DNA of 10,722 bases from Acinetobacter sp. 10FS3-1. GTDB lineage: Bacteria > Pseudomonadota > Gammaproteobacteria > Pseudomonadales > Moraxellaceae. Of this stretch, positions 1 through 5,794 are shown piece by piece (positions within the stretch are counted from its first letter, which is position 1; each line of letters starts with the position of its first letter). A model generated the notes under the pieces. The model searched no databases and had not been told where the DNA came from. It saw nothing but the letters and a program-made list of their open reading frames with translations. The position numbers were made by a program, and so were the translations under genes. The stretch spans positions 1 to 10,722 of the forward strand of contig NZ_CP039152.1 of the NCBI RefSeq assembly GCF_013343215.1, written 5' to 3'.

Positions 1-924
1 ATGAAAACCGAACTAATTGTCAAAGATAACGCTTTAATTAATGCTAGTTATAACCTTGATCTAGTAGAACAACGATTAATTCTTTTAGCTATCGTTGAAG
101 CCAGGGAATCAGGTAAAGGGATAAATGCTAATGATCCATTAACAGTTCATGCTGAAAGTTATATCAATCAATTTGGTGTACATCGAAATACTGCTTATCA
201 AGCCTTAAAAGATGCTTGCGATGACCTATTTGCAAGACAATTCAGTTATCAAAGTCTTAGTGAAAAAGGTAATGTCATTAATCACAAGTCAAGATGGGTA
301 AGCGAGGTTGCTTATATTGATAATGAGGCTGTCGTTAGACTTATTTTTGCTCCAGCTATTGTGCCTTTAATAACTCGATTAGAAGAACAATTTACAAAGT
401 ATGAGATACAGCAAATAAGCAATTTAACGAGTGCTTATGCTGTTCGCTTATATGAAATATTGATTGCGTGGCGTAGTACCGGAAAAACGCCTCTTATAAC
501 TATCTACGATTTCAGACAAAAAATAGGTGTACTCGAGACTGAATACAAAAGGATGTACGATTTTAAGAAATATGTTTTAGACATTGCATTAAAGCAAGTA
601 AATGAACATACCGATATTAATGTCAAAGTTGAACAACATAAAACCGGCAGATCCATTACGGGCTTTTCATTTAGCTTCAAACAGAAAAAGTCAGCAACAA
701 ATACAGCCAATGACATTAGTCAGGACAAAGAACTAAAAATCAATTTGACTGATGCACAACGATATTTATTTGCTAGTAAATTATCAGAACTTCCTGAGAT
801 GGCTAAACTTTCACAAGGTAATGAAAGCTATGAACAGTTTGCTGCTCGGATTGTAACCATGCTGCAAGAGCCAAATAAATTAAAAGAATTTATGCCATTA
901 CTTCGAAAAGTCGGCTTTCAATGA
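1..924 (+). CDS. repM: Replication initiation protein RepM (RepB-type, Rep_3 superfamily)
   Basis: This is the plasmid replication initiator. It should bind the iterons at the right end of the window, which lie directly upstream on the circle, and open the origin for host DnaB and polymerase. The N-terminus (VKDNALINASYNLDLVEQR, residues 8-26) and the segment FAPAIVPLITRLEEQF (116-131) are typical of Acinetobacter Rep_3 initiators. Two winged-helix domains are expected at about residues 8-125 and 132-228. The second holds the conserved run LTSAYAVRLYEILIAWR (142-158) and ends near GFSFSFKQKK. Residues 229-307 form a C-terminal extension of variable type. The first ATG is kept because it gives the family's normal N-terminus, although no clear Shine-Dalgarno is visible across the junction. 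The same family is also named repB or repAci. Recognition is firm, but the replicon group cannot be assigned without comparison. Confidence 0.95.
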   Translation: MKTELIVKDNALINASYNLDLVEQRLILLAIVEARESGKGINANDPLTVHAESYINQFGVHRNTAYQALKDACDDLFARQFSYQSLSEKGNVINHKSRWVSEVAYIDNEAVVRLIFAPAIVPLITRLEEQFTKYEIQQISNLTSAYAVRLYEILIAWRSTGKTPLITIYDFRQKIGVLETEYKRMYDFKKYVLDIALKQVNEHTDINVKVEQHKTGRSITGFSFSFKQKKSATNTANDISQDKELKINLTDAQRYLFASKLSELPEMAKLSQGNESYEQFAARIVTMLQEPNKLKEFMPLLRKVGFQ

Positions 925-928
925 ATGA

Positions 929-940
929 TGTCAATTGACA
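929..940. promoter_or_regulatory. 12-bp perfect palindrome with a -35-like TTGACA
   Basis: TGTCAATTGACA is a perfect 12-bp palindrome starting five bases after the initiator stop codon. Its right half is a consensus -35 hexamer (TTGACA, 935-940). The best -10 candidate, TATTAA at 961-966, sits 20 bp downstream, which is longer than ideal. It could be an operator or promoter for the next gene, but only the palindrome itself is certain. Confidence 0.35.
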
Positions 941-991
941 TAGTAAAGTTAACAATCAACTATTAACACTATTTGAAAACTGGTTTACATA

Positions 992-1519
992 ATGAAAAAA
1001 CTGTCAGTTTCAGAACTAGCGAAATTATATGGATATTCAAGACAAGCTGTATATGCCCATATAAAGAAAGGAAATTTATCGAAAGGATCGGATGGATTAA
1101 TTGACTTTTCAGAAGCCTTGAGAGTTTTTGGGGAACCACAAAAAAGCAATTCTAGTGTCAACCAAAGTCAATCAACTAGTAGGCATAACTTAACAGAAGT
1201 TGACTTGCTAAAACGTCAAGTTGACATGCTGGAAAAACAATTAAATCAGGCAATACAGAGAGAAAATCAATCATTAGAACGTGAATCGTTTTATCAAGAA
1301 CAGATTGAGGCCATGCAGCGCTTACTGGAAGCTCCAAAAGCCAATATGACTACGTTTACCGATCATGAATCTGAACAGGATATAGCAACAGATTCTCGGC
1401 CACAGACTGAATCGAACTATGACGGATTGACTACTCCAGAGAACAAACGCATCCCTGTTCCAGAACATATTGAGCCTACACCTAAAAAGAGGGGCTTCCT
1501 GAGCACTGCTGTCCCATAG
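992..1519 (+). CDS. Plasmid replication DNA-binding protein, 3' end altered by an IS
   Basis: This is a helix-turn-helix protein of the type found directly after repM on many Acinetobacter plasmids, usually annotated as a plasmid replication DNA-binding protein. Its exact role in replication or copy control is not established. Residues 3-30 (LSVSELAKLYGYSRQAVYAHI and onward) form the helix-turn-helix. Residues 66-113 form a coiled coil (LLKRQVDMLEKQLNQ), and a proline/serine-rich linker leads to a basic end, PKKRGFL. The IS4 element enters after the codon for Leu170, so the last five residues (STAVP) and the stop codon come from codons that lie wholly or partly in the IS. Joining the flanks across one copy of the target duplication restores an ending of SRFFLPYG and a 178-aa protein. 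The DNA-binding and coiled-coil parts are intact, so the product is probably still active. The gene starts 67 bp after repM and has only a weak ribosome site. Confidence 0.85.
   Translation: MKKLSVSELAKLYGYSRQAVYAHIKKGNLSKGSDGLIDFSEALRVFGEPQKSNSSVNQSQSTSRHNLTEVDLLKRQVDMLEKQLNQAIQRENQSLERESFYQEQIEAMQRLLEAPKANMTTFTDHESEQDIATDSRPQTESNYDGLTTPENKRIPVPEHIEPTPKKRGFLSTAVP
1494..1503. repeat. Target-site duplication, left copy
   Basis: GCTTCCTGAG here is repeated exactly at 2773-2782 on the other side of the insertion sequence. A 10-bp duplication is within the usual 9-12 bp for IS4-family elements. Confidence 0.9.
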
Positions 1520-1534
1520 TTTGCTTTAAATAAA

Positions 1535-1602
1535 AAAACCTGAGTCCTAACAGTTAAAATATGAGTGCAAACAAACACTTTAACGACCAGGATTCAGGTT
1601 TT
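1535..1602 (+). promoter_or_regulatory. Inverted repeat around the transposase start
   Basis: AAAACCTGAGTCCT (1535-1548) pairs with AGGATTCAGGTTTT (1589-1602), 14 positions with one G-U pair. The GTG start codon of the transposase at 1565 lies in the 40-nt loop. A transcript entering from outside the IS would form this stem around the start. In IS10 and IS50, similar sequestration is known to reduce transposase synthesis from impinging transcription. The regulatory role here is inferred. Confidence 0.5.
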
Positions 1603-2752
1603 GTCACATCAGAATACCGTATTTCATGAGCTAATTAAACCTGTTGTGCGACAGGATTTTGAACAACTTGCTAAAGTACACCATGTTGGACAGAAATTTA
1701 GAGCGGCTTCCCGGTGGGATCAGTTTATTGCCATATTGATGTCTCAATTCTCTTGTAGGCAAAGTCTGAGAGATATTCAATCCAATTTGGAGTGCCAACA
1801 GGAAAAGCTAAGTCATCTCGGAGCAAAGTCTATTCCCCGAAGCACGCTGGCACGAATCAATGAGCAGCAGCCTGCTACCTTGTATCAACAGCTATTTTAC
1901 AAGTTGCTTAAATACTATGAACACTCAAAAGTAGCTCATAAATTTCGCTTTAAGAATCCCTTGTATTCCTTGGATGCCAGTCATATTGACCTGTCGCTTT
2001 CCTTATGTGAATGGGCCAAAGTTCACGACTCAAAAGCCAGCATGAAACTCAGTATAGGATTGAATCACAGCAATGATATTCCTGAGTTTGTTGCAGTTGA
2101 AAATGGCAAAGAAAATGACATGGTACAAGGCCGCAAATTCCAGTTTCCTGCTGGCAGCATTGTAGTTTTTGATAAAGGCTATGTCGATTACCAATGGTAT
2201 GCAAATCTGACTGCTCAAAACATTGGATTTGTCACACGTTTTAGGCCTAAATCTGTGTATCAGGTGATCCAGCAACATCCAGTGCTTGAATCCAAAGGTA
2301 TTCTAAAAGATGAAACCATTCAGCTGAATAGCGCACATGCCCTAAAAAGAAAAGCCCCAGTGTTAAGAAGAATTGAATATAGAGATCAGCAAAGTGGCAA
2401 GCACTTTAGCTTTCTCAGCAATAACTTTCATTTAGCCGCCTCCACCATTGCGGCGATTTATAAAGATCGTTGGAAAGTTGAGCTGTTCTTTAAGGCGATT
2501 AAGCAGAATCTCAAATTAAAAGCGTTTCTAGGCCGCAGCAGGAACGCAATTCAGACACAAATCTGGATTGCGATGATCGCCTATTTATTGGTGAGTTTCG
2601 CTCGACATTTAGGAAAAACAGGTTGGACAGTTCAACGTTTACTCAGAATAATTCAAGTGAATTTGTTTGAAAGAAGAACTTTAAAAGCTTTATTTTCACC
2701 CGATAAAATACCCATAAAACAAGAGGAAGCTCAAATGAGCTTCCTCTTGTGA
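1565..2752 (+). CDS. IS4-family transposase (DUF4372 N-terminal domain)
   Basis: This DDE transposase cuts and joins the ends of the surrounding IS. The N-terminal part (about residues 18-90, including WDQFIAILMSQFSCRQSLRD) matches the DUF4372 domain of many IS4 transposases. The RNase-H-like catalytic core follows: first Asp at 137 in YSLDASHIDL, second Asp at 203 in VVFDKGYVDY, and the glutamate at 306 within the IS4 signature Y-x2-R-x3-E-x6-K (Y299, R302, E306, K313). All catalytic residues are present and the frame is open for 395 residues, so it looks functional. The start is GTG: an in-frame TGA lies immediately upstream at 1562-1564 and the first in-frame ATG comes only at residue 59. 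There is no good Shine-Dalgarno. The gene ends inside a 15-bp hairpin. Confidence 0.93.
   Translation: MQTNTLTTRIQVLSHQNTVFHELIKPVVRQDFEQLAKVHHVGQKFRAASRWDQFIAILMSQFSCRQSLRDIQSNLECQQEKLSHLGAKSIPRSTLARINEQQPATLYQQLFYKLLKYYEHSKVAHKFRFKNPLYSLDASHIDLSLSLCEWAKVHDSKASMKLSIGLNHSNDIPEFVAVENGKENDMVQGRKFQFPAGSIVVFDKGYVDYQWYANLTAQNIGFVTRFRPKSVYQVIQQHPVLESKGILKDETIQLNSAHALKRKAPVLRRIEYRDQQSGKHFSFLSNNFHLAASTIAAIYKDRWKVELFFKAIKQNLKLKAFLGRSRNAIQTQIWIAMIAYLLVSFARHLGKTGWTVQRLLRIIQVNLFERRTLKALFSPDKIPIKQEEAQMSFLL
2719..2750 (+). terminator. 15-bp perfect hairpin at the transposase 3' end
   Basis: ACAAGAGGAAGCTCA (2719-2733) is perfectly complementary to TGAGCTTCCTCTTGT (2736-2750), leaving a 2-nt loop. The stem overlaps the last codons and the stop codon of the transposase. 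The tract after it is only GAAAAATTG, so it lacks a U-run on the plus strand. It may stabilise the mRNA end or stop transcription from either side. Confidence 0.5.
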
Positions 2753-2772
2753 AAAATTGTGGGACAGCAATG

Positions 2773-2782
2773 GCTTCCTGAG
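2773..2782. repeat. Target-site duplication, right copy
   Basis: GCTTCCTGAG is identical to 1494-1503. Removing the IS and one copy restores the reading frame of the interrupted gene. Confidence 0.9.
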
Positions 2783-2807
2783 TCGTTTTTTCCTTCCTTA
2801 CGGTTAA
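2783..2807 (+). pseudogene. Displaced 3' end of the replication DNA-binding gene
   Basis: In the frame restored by removing the IS, codons here read (S)RFFLPYG followed by TAA at 2805-2807. These residues follow RGFL at the end of the interrupted gene. The fragment is too short to be expressed alone. Confidence 0.7.
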
Positions 2808-2950
2808 CCAGGACTCCACTTTTTTGATGAGCCAATTTCAGTGCAAGCACATGAAATAATGACTCCTCAAAAAACCGGATGATGTTTATTAAAACTGAAT
2901 AAAATCGTGGAACATTGCTTATTTATTAAGCGTGGAACACTAAAAAAGAT

Positions 2951-2980
2951 AAAAAAAGCCCGAACAGGGATGTTCGGGCT
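2951..2980 (-). terminator. Rho-independent terminator for leftward transcription
   Basis: AGCCCGAACA (2957-2966) pairs with TGTTCGGGCT (2971-2980) around a GGGA loop. On the minus strand the stem is followed by a run of seven U (2957-2951) and then more U-rich sequence, so it is oriented to stop leftward transcripts. There is no U-tract on the plus side. No minus-strand gene is seen to the right until 5795, and several plus-strand genes lie between, so a short RNA starting near 3010 is the most likely client. Confidence 0.75.
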
Positions 2981-3026
2981 ATCAACTAGGAACTACAGCG
3001 TTGAATTTTCAAGAGAATTATAACGC

Positions 3027-3054
3027 ATTTCGTATAAGGTGTATTATGTTAATT
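3027..3054 (+). other. pdif site (XerC-XerD orientation)
   Basis: The 28-bp site consists of the XerC half ATTTCGTATAA (3027-3037), spacer GGTGTA (3038-3043) and XerD half TTATGTTAATT (3044-3054). These half-sites match those known from Acinetobacter plasmid pdif sites, which are recombined by the host XerC/XerD and mark the edges of exchangeable modules. The XerD half faces the Abi_2 operon. A second site in the opposite orientation lies at 7732-7759. Confidence 0.88.
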
Positions 3055-3082
3055 TTAGATAATCTTAATAAAATCAATAGAT

Positions 3083-3126
3083 TTGACATATGCATGTAAA
3101 TTTATTGACATATGCATGTATATTTA
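3083..3126 (+). repeat. Two tandem 22-bp direct repeats at the promoter
   Basis: A 22-bp unit beginning TTGACATATGCATGTA occurs at 3083-3104 and again at 3105-3126, with one mismatch. Each copy contains TTGACA and the palindromic core ATGCAT. The second copy supplies the -35 element of the promoter below. A repeated element overlapping a promoter suggests an operator, although a simple duplication is possible. Confidence 0.75.
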
Positions 3127-3133
3127 TTATAGT
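3105..3133 (+). promoter_or_regulatory. Strong sigma-70-type promoter for the ncRNA/Abi_2 operon
   Basis: The -35 TTGACA (3105-3110, exact consensus) is separated by 17 bp from the -10 TATAGT (3128-3133, 5 of 6 consensus). The predicted start is near 3140, immediately before the structured RNA. This is the best promoter match I noticed in the window. Confidence 0.75.
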
Positions 3134-3139
3134 AAATCT

Positions 3140-3207
3140 AACAACACCTGTCGGCGACTATTTGTAATCTTATGATTAACAAATAAGCATAAATGACAGG
3201 TTTTTTT
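3140..3207 (+). ncRNA. Candidate structured ncRNA (AbiF-type RNA antitoxin or leader)
   Basis: The predicted transcript of about 68 nt folds into nested stems. The outer stem pairs ACCTGTC (3146-3152) with GACAGGT (3195-3201), followed at once by seven T (3201-3207), as in a rho-independent terminator. The inner stem pairs TATTTGTAATC (3159-3169) with GATTAACAAATA (3174-3185), 11 bp with one bulged A and loop TTAT. Unpaired GGCGAC and AGCATAAAT join the stems. The RNA sits between a strong promoter and the Abi_2 start codon 26 bases later. AbiF-family Abi_2 proteins are reported to be controlled by such an upstream RNA. An attenuator or leader without antitoxin activity is the alternative. 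Confidence 0.6.
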
Positions 3208-3233
3208 ATGCCTGTTAAATTAAGTTATTAATT

Positions 3234-4148
3234 ATGAATAAAATCAGATATTCAAAAAAACCAAATAGCATTAATGACTTAATAACAAAAATGGCTAGTA
3301 GAGGATTAGACTGCTCAAATCATACTTTGACCCAACAGTCTTTAAAGTACATTGGATATTACAGATTACGAGGATATTTTTATCCTTTTTATAAAATGGA
3401 TATCTCTCAGAGAAAACCCAAACCTATAGAACCAAAAAGCTTTGTACCTAATGTAAAGGTTGAAGATATTCTTGATCTTTATGAATTTGATAGAAAGCTT
3501 AGACTGATAGTTTTAGAAGAAATACAAAAAGTTGAAGTAGCTCTACGGACTTGCTTATCTGAATACATGTCTAATAAATACAATAATGCTCATTGGTTCA
3601 TGGATATGAGTATTGTATCTAGTGAATTTAAACATGAAGGATTATTTCAAAAAATTCAGGATTCCAAAGAACAATTTATTAAGCATTATCAAGATAAATA
3701 TGATTCACCTAAATATCCACCATCTTGGATGATTACTGAAACTTTATCATTCGGTACATGGTCAAAGGTCTATAAAGATTTATTGAGCGAAGATAAAAAG
3801 GAAATTGCTAGAGCTTTTAATGTTCCCAGTGCAGATATAATGGAATCATGGTTTCATACTCTTTCTCATCTAAGAAATTTATGTGCACATCATAATAGGA
3901 TTTGGAACAGAAACTTTGGTGTGTTTTTCCCTCGAGCCTTAGACACATTAGAATCTCATTTTACTAAAAAATTCACTTTATATAGTCGTTTAGTACCTTT
4001 AAGACACCTATCTAATAATGTTTCTATTTCAAATGGAATGACTGAAAGACTACAAAATCTTTTCAATTCAGCTCCCTCAATTGTGACATTAGAAAAAATG
4101 GGATTCTCAACTGACTGGGATCAATCAGATTTATGGAAATGCCATTAA
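3234..4148 (+). CDS. Abi family protein (Abi_2; AbiD/AbiF-like HEPN ribonuclease)
   Basis: This is an abortive-infection protein of the Abi_2 family, whose members halt phage growth by disabling the host cell. AbiF-type members are described as HEPN toxins held in check by a non-coding RNA. Family marks in the sequence are the N-terminal LKYIGYYRLRGYFYPF (37-52), VEDILDLYEFDRKLRLIVLEEIQKVEVALRT in parts between 75 and 106, and the C-terminal HLRNLCAHHNRIWNR (212-226), which contains the HEPN catalytic pattern R-N-x3-H (R214, N215, H219). The length of 304 aa is normal for the family. The ATG at 3234 gives the expected N-terminus, but the ribosome site is weak and a seven-codon mini-ORF (3208-3231) ends two bases before it, so translation may be coupled. 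The gene is AT-rich and heads a three-gene operon, overlapping the next gene by 16 bp. RNase activity and target are inferred. Confidence 0.9.
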   Translation: MNKIRYSKKPNSINDLITKMASRGLDCSNHTLTQQSLKYIGYYRLRGYFYPFYKMDISQRKPKPIEPKSFVPNVKVEDILDLYEFDRKLRLIVLEEIQKVEVALRTCLSEYMSNKYNNAHWFMDMSIVSSEFKHEGLFQKIQDSKEQFIKHYQDKYDSPKYPPSWMITETLSFGTWSKVYKDLLSEDKKEIARAFNVPSADIMESWFHTLSHLRNLCAHHNRIWNRNFGVFFPRALDTLESHFTKKFTLYSRLVPLRHLSNNVSISNGMTERLQNLFNSAPSIVTLEKMGFSTDWDQSDLWKCH

Positions 4149-5077
4149 CTGACTCACATTTAGTTGTGAATAATTCTGATCTAAAAATAATTATATGGAA
4201 TGCCCAAATAAGTTCAGCTAGGTCACCGGTAGATCAGCGAAATTGGAGAATTAGCAAGCGTTTTATTTCTAGTATGATTTTTCAAGGAATTGATTTCTTT
4301 GGAATAGTAGAAATAGACGAAAACTCAGTAGGATATTTGAATAGTATTTTCACTCGTTTTGATCTTCCATATAGAGTCGCAAATGGTACTCAAAAAAGAG
4401 GAAATACTAGATTTGATACCTGCATCATCTATCGTTCAGATAAATTTGCGCTAATCCTTACCCCTAATAACCAAGATTGTGAAAATACAGATTCAAGTTA
4501 TAAAGGAGAGTTTTCTAAAAGTGGTCAAAAATATGACTTTTGGGATCTCAATAATCAAGAAATGTTAAGCTTCGTATTAGTGCATTGGCCCAGCATATTG
4601 ACACCCGAAATTCATAAAGTAAGAGAGAAAGTTGCTCAAAACTTAAGGTTTCATCTCGATAACTGGCTATCCCAAAATAGTAATATTATTATTACTGGAG
4701 ACTTTAATACTGAACCATATTGCACTAGCCTAACAGAAGATTTGTGCAGCTTTCGAGAGCCTAAATCTCCAAGTCGAAGCAAAAATGGATTTGAACTTCT
4801 TTATAATCCATCTTGGAATTTATTGAATGTTCCCCCTCCTTTAAGCATTCCATTACCATATCCAGCTCTCGGCACTTACTTTTACAAACAAAAAAACCAT
4901 CAGCATTGGTTTAACTTCGATCAAGTTATGTTTGCTAAAAATTTAATAGAAGGGGAATCAGGATGGAAGTATGCTGAGAATTCACTAAAAATATTAAATC
5001 TTTTTGATCTTACAAACTCTAAAGAGCGTTGGTCTGATCACTTACCAATCCAATTTAACCTTACTTGGAGATCATAA
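4133..5077 (+). CDS. Endonuclease/exonuclease/phosphatase (EEP) family protein
   Basis: This is a metal-dependent phosphodiesterase or phosphatase of the EEP (DNase I/exonuclease III-like) fold. The motifs appear in order: IIIWNAQ with N23, FFGIVEID with E60 as metal ligand, TRFDTCIIYRSD (93-103), FVLVHWPS with H151, the signature IIITGDFNTEP with D190 and N192, NFDQVMF with D263, and the terminal RWSDHLPI with catalytic D302 and H303. All key residues are present, so it should be active. The substrate may be DNA, RNA, a lipid or another phosphoester and cannot be read from the motifs. No signal peptide or membrane segment is visible, so it is cytoplasmic. The start overlaps the Abi_2 gene by 16 bp, indicating coupled translation; ATG at 4139 is an alternative. 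An EEP protein tied to an Abi_2 protein is not an arrangement I recognise as described. Confidence 0.88.
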   Translation: MEMPLTDSHLVVNNSDLKIIIWNAQISSARSPVDQRNWRISKRFISSMIFQGIDFFGIVEIDENSVGYLNSIFTRFDLPYRVANGTQKRGNTRFDTCIIYRSDKFALILTPNNQDCENTDSSYKGEFSKSGQKYDFWDLNNQEMLSFVLVHWPSILTPEIHKVREKVAQNLRFHLDNWLSQNSNIIITGDFNTEPYCTSLTEDLCSFREPKSPSRSKNGFELLYNPSWNLLNVPPPLSIPLPYPALGTYFYKQKNHQHWFNFDQVMFAKNLIEGESGWKYAENSLKILNLFDLTNSKERWSDHLPIQFNLTWRS

Positions 5078-5080
5078 CTG

Positions 5081-5536
5081 ATGAGCCATTTTAATTTTGA
5101 AGAAAGTATCTCTGTAGGTATTGAACGGGCAAACGTTGCTGAAGTTAATAAACAAGAGATTGCAGAAATCTTTGAGGATTTTTCTGAATCTTTTAAAAGA
5201 GCATCAAATAATAAAATTTTTTCTAAGATAGAAAAACAAACACGTACCTTGCGGAATAAGACATCAAATCCTTTATTTTCTAGTACTGTAGCTATGATGC
5301 ATAGCCTTAATGAATATTCTTTCGAATCTTATAAAGCCCTTATTTTATCTAATGGGGCTAAATCATATGCAATTGCTGAAATTATAGAAAATGAAGATGG
5401 TTATCCACTAAGAATAAAAGTCAAAGACGATACATCAGCATATTCTGATAAAGAAAGCTTAATTGAAGGTTTATCTCATCTAGTTTCAAGAACTGAAGTG
5501 GGTACATTCTATAAGGCTCTTATGGCTGACGATTAA
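5081..5536 (+). CDS. Hypothetical protein, third gene of the Abi_2 operon
   Basis: I do not recognise this 151-aa protein. It starts three bases after the EEP stop codon with a good ribosome site (GGAG at 5067-5070), so it belongs to the same operon. It has no signal peptide or membrane segment. The first 60 residues are charged and probably helical (EVNKQEIAEIFEDFSESFKR and beyond). Residues 80-120 alternate in a way that suggests a small beta-rich part (YKALILSNGAKSYAIAEII, then YPLRIKVKDD), followed by a helix ending EVGTFYKALMADD. Its position suggests a partner, sensor or antitoxin for the Abi_2 or EEP product, but that is inference from context only. Confidence 0.8.
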   Translation: MSHFNFEESISVGIERANVAEVNKQEIAEIFEDFSESFKRASNNKIFSKIEKQTRTLRNKTSNPLFSSTVAMMHSLNEYSFESYKALILSNGAKSYAIAEIIENEDGYPLRIKVKDDTSAYSDKESLIEGLSHLVSRTEVGTFYKALMADD

Positions 5537-5794
5537 AAATCTTACCCAAATAATGGGAACTATTATTTTATTCGGATGTCTTCTATTTTTATTTTCTTTA
5601 AATAAAGTGCCTAATTTAGGCTAAGGTAGATTCAAAATTAAGCTACCCCGTAGCTAGGATACTGGAAGCAGTCCATTGTTTTAGCAGGGTAGTTGTACTA
5701 TTTCATTCACGTAGAGAAAGCATAACCTCCATTGGAGGACATGCTTCACTACGAAATTTTCATAATCACTAAACTTAAAGTAGCAATCCTATAA
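5537..5794. other. Convergent intergenic region with several hairpins
   Basis: This stretch between two converging genes has no convincing gene. It contains an AT-rich stem (AAATAAT 5548-5554 with ATTATTT 5562-5568), a small stem AGCTAC (5641-5646) with GTAGCT (5650-5655), and a large compound hairpin at 5710-5753. In that hairpin CGTAG pairs with CTACG, GAAAGCAT with ATGCTTC (one bulge) and CCTCC with GGAGG around an ATT loop. None is followed by a U-tract on either strand, so they are not classical terminators. The region may encode a structured RNA or a two-way transcription barrier. Confidence 0.5.

Larger units (their letters stand above)
1504..2772 (+). mobile_element. IS4-family insertion sequence, 1269 bp, complete
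   Basis: This is a complete insertion sequence with one transposase gene. The left end starts CACTGCTGTCCCATAGTTT and the right end, read inward on the other strand, starts CATTGCTGTCCCACAATTT, which is 16 of 19 bases identical. Both ends abut the 10-bp duplication GCTTCCTGAG. Length, duplication size and the transposase catalytic motifs all fit the IS4 family. The intact ends and perfect duplication indicate a simple and probably recent insertion. I do not assign an IS name without a database comparison. Confidence 0.9.

Noticed and set aside
2030..2278. Minus-strand frame inside the transposase
   Set aside because: It lies opposite the catalytic core of an intact transposase and has no recognisable features.
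3083..3126. Type III toxin-antitoxin RNA repeats of the ToxI kind
   Set aside because: Only two copies exist and they lie upstream of the predicted start site, so they would not be in the RNA. The protein is Abi_2, not a ToxN-type protein.
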